A DNA stretch of 5,171 nt from JANXAZ01 sp037446605 (GTDB lineage Bacteria; Pseudomonadota; Alphaproteobacteria; Geminicoccales; Geminicoccaceae): NCBI GenBank assembly GCA_037446605.1, contig JBBIIE010000235.1, forward strand, positions 1 to 5,171. The letters run 5' to 3'. The translations under genes and the position numbers were made by a program. The notes beneath the pieces are model-generated. The model was not told the origin of the DNA, ran no database searches, and saw only the letters and a program-made list of their open reading frames with translations. Shown piece after piece: positions 1 to 4,737 of the stretch (position 1 is its first letter; every line of letters starts with the position of its first letter).

Positions 1-99
1 TGCGGCCGCGCGCGGGGCCGCGCGGTCCGCTGGGCGGCGGAAGCGGGCGCCGAGCCGTTCGGCCGAGCGTGCGGGGGGCGCGTCGAGCAGGCCGGCCAC
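1..99 (-). CDS. Possible 5' fragment of an unidentified reverse-strand gene
   Basis: Read on the reverse strand from about base 120 to base 1, one frame stays open and gives a protein-like stretch including LDLVAGLLDAPPARSAERLG, followed by an Arg/Ala-rich segment. Third codon positions are about 90% G/C and second positions clearly lower, which is the pattern expected of coding DNA at this base composition. I do not recognise the family. The frame has no ATG upstream; the only candidate start I see is the GTG at 99-97, and the frame also stays open further upstream into the repeat block. The gene would run off the left edge and be transcribed divergently from the ELM1 operon. Repeat copy 1 (56-85) lies inside it, encoding the DAPPARSAER part. 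In DNA this GC-rich, open frames arise by chance, so confidence is low. Confidence 0.22.
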   Translation of the reverse strand, partial: MAGLLDAPPARSAERLGARFRRPADRAAPRAAA

Positions 100-268
100 G
101 AGGTCGAGCGTGGTGGTCGTTCGGCCGTGCGTGCGGGGGCGCGTCGATCCAATGCATCTGCATATGGCGCGGCAAATGCGTTCGGCCGTGCGTGCGGGGG
201 CGCGTCGGTCGATCCGTCGTCGCCCGGGAAGGCGATCCGTGCGACCGGGCGTGCGCGGGGCTGCGCCG
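56..268. repeat. Spaced direct-repeat block, about 61-bp period
   Basis: A 29-nt unit beginning cgttcggccgtgcgtgcggg and ending cgcgtcg occurs at 118-146 and 179-207 as identical copies. It also occurs at 56-85 with one substitution and one extra G, and at about 238-268 as a decayed copy with several mismatches and one inserted base. The intervals between the first three copies (86-117 and 147-178) are both 32 nt and unrelated to each other; the next is about 30 nt. The first ~28 bases of the window resemble a further, very degenerate copy. The geometry resembles a small CRISPR array, but the unit has no clear internal dyad, no cas gene is visible, and copy 1 overlaps a possible coding frame. 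I therefore call it only a repeat block of unknown role, occupying most of the upstream region of the operon. Confidence 0.7.
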
Positions 269-303
269 AGCTGCGCAGGGGACGGCCGCCCCCGCGACCT
301 GCT

Positions 304-308
304 AGGGG
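304..308 (+). promoter_or_regulatory. Ribosome binding site for the ELM1-family gene
   Basis: AGGGG lies 6 nt upstream of the ATG at 315. This spacing supports 315 as the start instead of the longer overlapping frames that begin near 110-127. No convincing -35/-10 promoter pair was found between 1 and 303. Confidence 0.55.
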
Positions 309-314
309 TCGCGC

Positions 315-1496
315 ATGCGCGCGCAGGAAGGCGGCCCGCCCCCGGTCCCCGAGCCGGTCCGGATCTGGCTCCTGCTCGGCGACAAGCCGGGCGACAACGC
401 CCAGGTGCTGGCACTCGCCGGCGCGCTGGGCGAGCCCTTCCTCGTCAAGCGGCTGATCCCGCGCCCGCAATGGGTGCTCGGCAAGCCGCGCTTCCGCCCC
501 TGCCTCGACCATCTCGACCCGGGCCGCTCCGACCCGCTGGAGCCGCCCTGGCCCGAGCTCGTGCTCACCATCGGCCGTCGCCCGTCGATGGCCGCCCTCT
601 GGCTCGCCGAGCGGAGCGGCGGGCGCACCCGGCTCGTCATCGTCGGCCGCCCGAAGCGCTGGCCCGAGCGCTTCGCCCTGATCGTGGCCCCGGCCCAGTT
701 CGCGGTACCGGAGGCGGCCAACGTGCTGCGCCTCGACCTGCCGCTGCTGCGCCCCGATGCGGCCCGCCTCGCGGCCGCGGCCGAGCGCTGGCGCGACCGG
801 CTGGACGCCCTGCCGCGCCCGCTCACGGCCGTGCTCGTCGGCGGCGAGACCAAGCCCTACCGGCTCGATGCCGGCGTCGCCCGTGCGCTGGCGGCCGAGC
901 TCGCCGCACTGCGCGCGCGCGAGGGTGGCACGCTCTGGGTCACCACCAGCCGGCGCACCGGTGCGGCCGTCGGCGAGGCGCTCGCCGAAGCCTTGCCCCC
1001 CGGCACGCCCCTCCACCGCTGGCGTGCCGAGGATCCGCCCGAGGCCAATCCCTATCCGGCGCTGCTCGCCATGGCCGACCGCTTCGTGGTGACCGGCGAC
1101 AGCGTCTCGATGCTGGTCGAGGTGGCGCGCCTCGGCCGGCCGCTCGCGATCGCGCCGTTGCCGGTGCGCGGCGACCCGCTCGGCCGGCTGCGCCGGGCGC
1201 TCGGCCGCGCCCTCGGTCCGAACGGGCGGCTCGCCGGCGCGGGCGAGGCGCTGCGCCGCGTCGGCCTGTTGGGCTTCGCCCGCGACCTCGAGGCGATCCA
1301 CGCCCGGCTGATCGCGGCCGGCCGGGCGGTCCGGCTGGGCGAGCCCTTCCCCGAGGTCGGCTCGCTGCCGGCCGACGAGCTGGCCATCGCCGCCGCCCGC
1401 GTGCGGGCGCTGCTCGGCCCGCGCGCGACGGAGGGCGGCCCGCGCGCGACGCGGGGTGCTTCGACCGCGACGATCGGCTCGCCGCCGCCCGGTTGA
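315..1496 (+). CDS. Mitochondrial fission ELM1-family protein (DUF1022)
   Basis: This 393-residue protein belongs to the ELM1 family, named after a plant protein that helps recruit the mitochondrial division dynamin. Bacterial members are common in Alphaproteobacteria, and their biochemical role is not established; some databases label them nucleoside-diphosphate-sugar epimerases without proof. Visible hallmarks are the N-terminal GDKPGDNAQ (residues 22-30), TIGRRPS (85-91), a central LVGGETKPY (about 174-182) and TGDSVSM (260-266) followed by a Leu/Val/Glu-rich helix. These sit in alternating hydrophobic strand and helix stretches that suggest a glycosyltransferase-B-like fold. There is no signal peptide or obvious membrane segment. 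The ATG has an AGGGG site 6 nt upstream. The last ~20 residues are low-complexity and include a duplicated GPRATxG heptad. A glycosyltransferase gene follows after 65 bp, so a role in surface glycan or envelope assembly is plausible but inferred. Confidence 0.88.
   Translation: MRAQEGGPPPVPEPVRIWLLLGDKPGDNAQVLALAGALGEPFLVKRLIPRPQWVLGKPRFRPCLDHLDPGRSDPLEPPWPELVLTIGRRPSMAALWLAERSGGRTRLVIVGRPKRWPERFALIVAPAQFAVPEAANVLRLDLPLLRPDAARLAAAAERWRDRLDALPRPLTAVLVGGETKPYRLDAGVARALAAELAALRAREGGTLWVTTSRRTGAAVGEALAEALPPGTPLHRWRAEDPPEANPYPALLAMADRFVVTGDSVSMLVEVARLGRPLAIAPLPVRGDPLGRLRRALGRALGPNGRLAGAGEALRRVGLLGFARDLEAIHARLIAAGRAVRLGEPFPEVGSLPADELAIAAARVRALLGPRATEGGPRATRGASTATIGSPPPG
1415..1451 (+). repeat. 21-bp tandem duplication in the ELM1 gene tail
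   Basis: The 16-mer cggcccgcgcgcgacg occurs at 1415-1430 and again at 1436-1451, a 21-bp offset that keeps the reading frame. It produces two consecutive GPRATxG heptads near the C-terminus of the ELM1-family protein. It looks like a slippage duplication in a non-conserved tail. Confidence 0.7.
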
Positions 1497-1548
1497 GCCG
1501 TGACCGTGCCGCGTGCTACCTCCTGCCGTCGTCCGGGAGCGGGCAGCC

Positions 1549-1555
1549 GGGGGAG
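1549..1555 (+). promoter_or_regulatory. Strong ribosome binding site fixing the glycosyltransferase start
   Basis: GGGGGAG ends 6 nt before the ATG at 1562. It decides the start: the same frame is open all the way back to about base 110, but the upstream part is Arg/Ala/Pro-rich shadow sequence antisense in style, while MRPCVFIHTN at 1562 matches the natural beginning of the protein. Confidence 0.7.
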
Positions 1556-1561
1556 TGCCGC

Positions 1562-2482
1562 ATGCGGCCGTGCGTCTTCATCCACACCAACCACAAGCAG
1601 TATGTGGGGGCGATCGTCTCCGCCTGGTCGATGCGGCGCAACTCGCGCACCCCCGACGCCTTCGACGTCCGGCTGATCGAGCACGAGAAGCACCGCGACC
1701 TGTTCGACCGCTACGAGGGGCGGGACTATCTGCGCGACGGCTCGACCCGCCGCTGGCTCAACGACGATCTGCAGTCGTTCACGCCGCTGCGCTTCATGCC
1801 GCCCGAGCTCATGGGCTACCAGGGCAAGGCGGTCGTCGTCGACCCCGACGTGTTCGCCGTGCAGGACGTTTGGGAGCTGCTGTCGCGCGACATGCAGGGC
1901 AAGGCGATCTTGTGCCGGATGCGGGGTACGGGCCCGCTCGCCCACTTCGCCTCGAGCGTGATGCTGCTCGACTGCGCGAAGCTGACGCACTGGAAGCTCG
2001 AGGAGGACTTCGACCGGCTGTTCCGCCGCGAGCGCGACTACAAGGACTGGATGAACCTCGAGTACGAGGACAAGTCGACGATCGCGCTGTTCGAGCCGGA
2101 GTGGAACGACTTCGACAAGCTCACCCCGAAGACCAAGATGCTGCACAACACCCGGCGCATGACCCAGCCCTGGAAGACCGGGCTGCCGGTCGACTTCGTG
2201 CCGGCGGAACGGTCGATCATCCCGGGGCTCGCCTTCCTCAAGCGGGCGCGGCGGCGGCTGTTCGGCGAGTACGCGCTGCTCGGCCACTACAAGCGGCATC
2301 CGGACAGCGCGCAGGAGCGCTACTTCTTCGGCCTCCTGCGCGAGTGCCTGGAGCAGGGCCTGGTCGACGAGGCGCTGATCCGCGAGCAGATGGCCCGCAA
2401 CCACGTCCGCCACGACGCCCTCGAGCTCGTGCAGCGCCTGCCGCCGCTGCCGCCCGGCCCGACCGTGCCGAAGGCGGCGTGA
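1562..2482 (+). CDS. GT8-like glycosyltransferase of the nucleotide-diphospho-sugar transferase fold
   Basis: This 306-residue protein is probably a retaining sugar transferase of GT-A fold. It starts with a short strand, CVFIHTNHKQYVGA (residues 4-17), then SAWSMRRNS as in GT8-type enzymes that begin with a nucleotide-binding strand. VVVDPDVFAV centres on Asp94-Pro-Asp96, the DxD-type site expected to hold the metal and the sugar-nucleotide phosphates. Further conserved-looking segments are ASSVMLLDC (130-138), EPEWNDFD (178-185) and the run MLHNTRRMTQPWKTGLP. The C-terminal third is helical and charged and ends in a Pro-rich tail. There is no signal peptide or transmembrane helix, so it should act in the cytoplasm. 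The donor and acceptor cannot be read from sequence. The stop overlaps the rph start (GTGA), implying translational coupling, and the ELM1-family gene lies 65 bp upstream. Family placement is confident at fold level, weaker for the GT number. Confidence 0.82.
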   Translation: MRPCVFIHTNHKQYVGAIVSAWSMRRNSRTPDAFDVRLIEHEKHRDLFDRYEGRDYLRDGSTRRWLNDDLQSFTPLRFMPPELMGYQGKAVVVDPDVFAVQDVWELLSRDMQGKAILCRMRGTGPLAHFASSVMLLDCAKLTHWKLEEDFDRLFRRERDYKDWMNLEYEDKSTIALFEPEWNDFDKLTPKTKMLHNTRRMTQPWKTGLPVDFVPAERSIIPGLAFLKRARRRLFGEYALLGHYKRHPDSAQERYFFGLLRECLEQGLVDEALIREQMARNHVRHDALELVQRLPPLPPGPTVPKAA

Positions 2483-3210
2483 GCGGCTTCGTCCGGCCCT
2501 CCGGCCGCCGGCCCGACGAGCTGCGGCCGGCGGTCCTGGAGCCCGGCTGGAGCCGCCACGCCGAGGGCTCCTGCCTCGTCCGCATGGGCCACACGCTGGT
2601 GCTGTGCACCGCCAGCGTCGAGGAACGCGTGCCGGGCTTCCTGCGCAACACCGGCCGCGGCTGGGTGACCGCCGAGTACGGCATGCTGCCGCGCGCCACC
2701 ACCACCCGCGGCGAGCGCGAGGCGGCGCGCGGCCGGCAGTCCGGGCGGACCCAGGAGATCCAGCGGCTGATCGGCCGCTCGCTGCGCGCCGTGACCGACC
2801 TCGAGCTGCTCGGCGAGCGGCAGATCGTGCTCGATTGCGACGTGCTGCAGGCCGATGGCGGCACGCGCACCGCGGCGGTCACCGGCGCCTGCGTGGCCCT
2901 CCACCAGGCGCTCCTCGGCCTCGTGCGGCGGGGCGAGCTGCCGCGCCTGCCCCTGCGCGAGCCGGTGGCCGCGGTCTCCTGCGGCGTGGTCGACGGCGTG
3001 GCCCTGCTCGACCTCGACTATGCCGAGGACCGGCGCGCCCAGGCCGACGGCAACTTCGTCCTCTCCGCCTCGGGCGGGGTGGTCGAGATCCAGCTCACCG
3101 CCGAGGACCTGCCGCTCGGCGACGTCCAGGTGGCGGCCCTGCGCGCGCTCGCGGCGCACGGCATCGCCCGGCTCGTGGCGCTCCAGGAGCAGGCGATCGC
3201 GAGCCTCTGA
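2479..3210 (+). CDS. rph: Ribonuclease PH (tRNA nucleotidyltransferase)
   Basis: This 243-residue enzyme is a phosphorolytic 3'-5' exoribonuclease that trims tRNA precursors and other RNAs using phosphate and releasing nucleoside diphosphates; the family forms a hexameric ring. Family marks are RPSGRRPDELRP (6-17), HAEGSCLVR (27-35), TASVEERVP (44-52), GRGWVTAEYGMLPRAT (59-74), the Arg-rich segment TRGEREAARGRQSGR (76-90) that contributes phosphate and RNA contacts, DCDVLQADGGTRTA (119-132), and the acidic site with Asp184 and Asp190. Length is normal for the family (about 240). The GTG at 2479 is chosen because it yields the usual distance to RPSGR and overlaps the preceding stop; the only ribosome-site-like bases are a weak GAAGG at 2470-2474, consistent with coupling. 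Near the C-terminus, LTAEDLPLG (206-214) replaces the common GTAExxPF pattern, an unusual but probably tolerated variant. rdgB follows 4 nt downstream, a frequent pairing. Confidence 0.95.
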   Translation: MSGFVRPSGRRPDELRPAVLEPGWSRHAEGSCLVRMGHTLVLCTASVEERVPGFLRNTGRGWVTAEYGMLPRATTTRGEREAARGRQSGRTQEIQRLIGRSLRAVTDLELLGERQIVLDCDVLQADGGTRTAAVTGACVALHQALLGLVRRGELPRLPLREPVAAVSCGVVDGVALLDLDYAEDRRAQADGNFVLSASGGVVEIQLTAEDLPLGDVQVAALRALAAHGIARLVALQEQAIASL

Positions 3211-3214
3211 GCCC

Positions 3215-3853
3215 ATGCCGCGCCTCTTCGCGGGCGACCGGCTGGTGGTCGCCACCCACAACCCGGGCAAGCTGCGCGAGCTCGAGGCGCTGTTGGCTCC
3301 GCGCGGCATCACGCTCGTCGGCGCCGCCGCGGCCGGCCTCGAGGCCCCGGCCGAGACCGGCACGACCTTCCTCGACAACGCCCGGCTCAAGGCGCTGGCG
3401 GCGGCGCGCGCCACGGGCCTGCCGGCACTCGCCGACGACAGCGGCCTCGAGGTGCGCGGCCTGGACGGTGCGCCCGGGATCGCCACCGCCGATTGGGCCG
3501 GCCCGGAGCGCGACTTCGCGCGCGCCATGCGGCGGGTGCGGAGCGAGCTCGCGGCCCGCTTCGGCAGCTTCGAGGCGGCCGATCGCCGTGCCGCCTTCGT
3601 GGCGGCGCTCTGCCTCGCCTGGCCGGACGGTCACGTCGAGTGCGCGGAGGGTCGGGTCGAGGGCACGATCGCACCCGAGCCGCGCGGCCGGGGCGGCTTC
3701 GGCTACGATCCCCTGTTCGTGCCGGACGGTGAGACCCGCACCTTCGCCCAGATGCTCGCCTCCGAGAAGGAGGCCCTCTCGCACCGCGCCCGGGCGATGG
3801 CGGCGCTGCTCGGGGCCTGCTTCCCGCCGCCGCGGCCGGACCCCTCCGGCTGA
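3215..3853 (+). CDS. rdgB: RdgB/HAM1 family XTP/dITP diphosphatase
   Basis: This 212-residue house-cleaning enzyme hydrolyses non-canonical purine triphosphates (dITP, XTP, ITP) to monophosphate and pyrophosphate, keeping deaminated bases out of DNA and RNA. It acts in the cytoplasm as a dimer and needs Mg2+. Diagnostic motifs are THNPGK (14-19) for phosphate binding, ETGTTFLDNA (47-56) with the metal-binding Glu, ADDSGLEV (73-80) with the catalytic Asp, GGFGYDPLF (160-168) for the base and ribose, and SHRARAM (189-195). The usual SAR(W/Y)AG segment reads TADWAG (91-96); a similar ADW form is, as I recall, found in other alphaproteobacterial members. Length is close to the family norm, with a short Pro-rich C-terminal extension. 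The ATG lies 4 nt after the rph stop with no strong ribosome site, so translation is probably coupled. In many related genomes hemW follows; here it does not. Confidence 0.95.
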   Translation: MPRLFAGDRLVVATHNPGKLRELEALLAPRGITLVGAAAAGLEAPAETGTTFLDNARLKALAAARATGLPALADDSGLEVRGLDGAPGIATADWAGPERDFARAMRRVRSELAARFGSFEAADRRAAFVAALCLAWPDGHVECAEGRVEGTIAPEPRGRGGFGYDPLFVPDGETRTFAQMLASEKEALSHRARAMAALLGACFPPPRPDPSG

Positions 3854-3872
3854 CCACCCGCCGGGCGCCCCC

Positions 3873-3965
3873 GCCCCGGCCGCCCGCACCCCGGCCGAAC
3901 CGACCCCGGCCGAACCGACCCCGGCCGAACCGACCCCGGCCGAACCGACCCCGGCCGAACCGACC
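3873..3965. repeat. 15-bp tandem repeat, five exact copies plus a degenerate one
   Basis: The unit accccggccgaaccg is repeated without a mismatch at 3888-3902, 3903-3917, 3918-3932, 3933-3947 and 3948-3962. A three-base start of another unit follows, and a degenerate copy precedes at 3873-3887 that shares the ccccggccg core. It lies between the rdgB stop and the tRNA. Because 15 is a multiple of three, every frame is periodic (for example TPAEP on the plus strand), but none of these frames belongs to a supported gene. Perfect identity suggests recent replication slippage, so copy number probably varies between strains. Confidence 0.95.
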
Positions 3966-3968
3966 ATT

Positions 3969-3987
3969 GCGCGCGGGCGCGCTTCTT
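3969..3987 (+). terminator. Candidate terminator downstream of rdgB
   Basis: GCGCG at 3969-3973 can pair with CGCGC at 3978-3982 around a CGGG loop, followed directly by TTCTT. The position, just after the tandem repeat and 18 bp before the tRNA, would suit an end to the rdgB operon. The stem is only five pairs and the T run is short and interrupted, and GC-rich DNA makes such hairpins by chance, so this is tentative. Confidence 0.3.
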
Positions 3988-4005
3988 GCCATCTCTGCCG
4001 CGCGT

Positions 4006-4081
4006 GGGGCCGTAGCTCAACTGGGAGAGCACCTGCTTTGCAAGCAGGGGGTTGGCGGTTCGAGCCCGCTCGGCTCCACCA
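4006..4081 (+). tRNA. tRNA-Ala (anticodon TGC)
   Basis: A complete 76-nt cloverleaf can be drawn. The acceptor GGGGCCG (4006-4012) pairs with CGGCTCC (4071-4077) with one G-T wobble. The D-arm GCTC/GAGC carries the usual AACTGGGA loop. The anticodon stem CCTGC/GCAGG encloses loop TTTGCAA with anticodon TGC at 4039-4041. The variable loop has five bases. The T-arm GGCGG/CCGCT has loop TTCGAGC, and ACCA at 4078-4081 means the CCA end is encoded. The UGC anticodon reads GCA and, when modified, other Ala codons. Here the tRNA stands alone and not, as far as the window shows, between 16S and 23S rRNA genes. No clear promoter was seen upstream; a weak TTGCGC at 3967-3972 is the best -35-like match. 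Its 3' end is where the disturbed region begins. Confidence 0.97.
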
Positions 4082-4084
4082 ACG

Positions 4085-4609
4085 CCGCCCAGAGCGTCCG
4101 CGGCGTCGGCCCGCGGCCGGCAGGCGGAGCAGCTCGCGCATCCGCGCGAGCGGGTCGAGGCCCATCTGGCGCAGCACGTCGAGCAGGTCGATCGGCACCC
4201 GGTTCTCGCGGATCGGGCCCTCGTGGTGCAGGTGGAAGTCCATGACCCGCATGCGGATCGGCCGATCGGTCGGCGGCAGGCCGCAGAACCCGCCGCCGCG
4301 GTGCATCGCCCAGACCGACGGCCAGCCGCCGGTGAGCGAGTAGGGCCCGTCGCCGATCCGCACAGAGTGGCCCGCCCCCTGCCGCGCCCGCTCGGCCTGG
4401 ACCTCGGCGCAGCTGCCCTGCGGGCGGTGGAAGGCGATGCGGAACGGGAGCTGGTGGCCGTCGACGAAGCCGGCGAGCCCGCGCGTCGTGCCGATCCCGG
4501 CCGGGCCGTACCACATCATCCTGGGGTGCCAGTGGGCGCGCTGCGGCATGGCGAGCAGGCCTTCCCGTGACAGCGCGCGGTCGTCGTACTCGGCCAGCGT
4601 GCGCTGCAT
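4085..4609 (-). pseudogene. Truncated SnoaL/NTF2-like ester-cyclase-type protein, C-terminal part
   Basis: About 175 residues read leftward from the ATG at 4609. They resemble the C-terminal domain of SnoaL-like polyketide cyclase / nuclear transport factor 2 proteins, a cone-shaped fold that in characterised members catalyses aldol-type cyclisation or ester hydrolysis. The recognisable run is LLAMPQRAHWHPRMMWYGPA, then GIGTTRGLAGFVDGHQLPFR, RIGDGPYSLTGGWPS, MRVMDFHLHHEG and IRENRVPIDLLDVLRQMGLD. Relatives as I recall them have IRENWVPID, so the Arg may be a decay change. The usual N-terminal domain is missing: an in-frame TAG sits at 4642-4640 and the ATG has no ribosome site. There is also no stop before the tRNA: the frame reads straight into its antisense strand. 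Both ends are therefore abnormal. Such genes often sit beside sugar ABC transporters, as here with the divergent permease at 4738. Real substrate unknown. Confidence 0.68.
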
Positions 4610-4737
4610 GGCGAGCGTCCGGGCGAGGCTCGCGGCCGCCTACACCGCCGCCGCCAGGGAGAAGGGCTTCCTCGAGTAGCCGCCGCGGCCGCGGTGCACG
4701 GACCCGTCGGTCTGCGAGGCCGGCGCCGCGGCGGGCC
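4610..4737. other. Gap between the SnoaL-like fragment and the permease
   Basis: This 128-bp stretch separates the two divergent coding segments. On the forward strand it carries an open tail ending ARLAAAYTAAAREKGFLE with stop TAG at 4677-4679. On the reverse strand a different peptide ends GGYSRKPFSLAAAV at the TAG 4642-4640. Both have G/C at every third position because the two frames share third positions, so codon use does not tell which, if either, was coding. Either could be the end of a lost neighbouring gene. I see no promoter or operator motif here. Confidence 0.35.

Noticed and set aside
56..268. Formal CRISPR array call
   Set aside because: Only two clean intervals, a degenerate fourth copy, no stem in the repeat, no cas genes, and overlap of copy 1 with a possible reading frame. 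Kept as a repeat block and a finding instead.
110..1561. Long N-terminal extension of the glycosyltransferase back to base 110
   Set aside because: The upstream part is Arg/Ala/Pro-rich and lies out of frame over the ELM1 gene; the strong ribosome site at 1549-1555 and the natural N-terminus at 1562 fix the true start.
1052..2413. Large antisense open frame opposite ELM1 and the glycosyltransferase
   Set aside because: It mirrors two well-supported forward genes; its composition (Val/Glu/Arg/Pro runs) is typical of antisense shadow translation and no domain is recognisable.
3095..4084. Reverse-strand continuation of the SnoaL-like frame across the tRNA and rdgB
   Set aside because: It reads the antisense of tRNA-Ala, giving the familiar spurious peptide SNRQPPACKAGALPVELR, and then the antisense of rdgB. 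It is open only because stop codons are rare in DNA this GC-rich.
2604..4343. Forward frame spanning rph, rdgB, the 15-bp repeat (as TPAEP units) and the tRNA
   Set aside because: It is out of frame with rph and rdgB, crosses the tRNA, and is dominated by Arg/Ala/Pro. The TPAEP periodicity follows only from the unit length being a multiple of three.
4052..4570. Forward open frame opposite the SnoaL-like fragment
   Set aside because: It is the antisense of the recognised fragment and begins inside the tRNA T-arm; no domain is visible.
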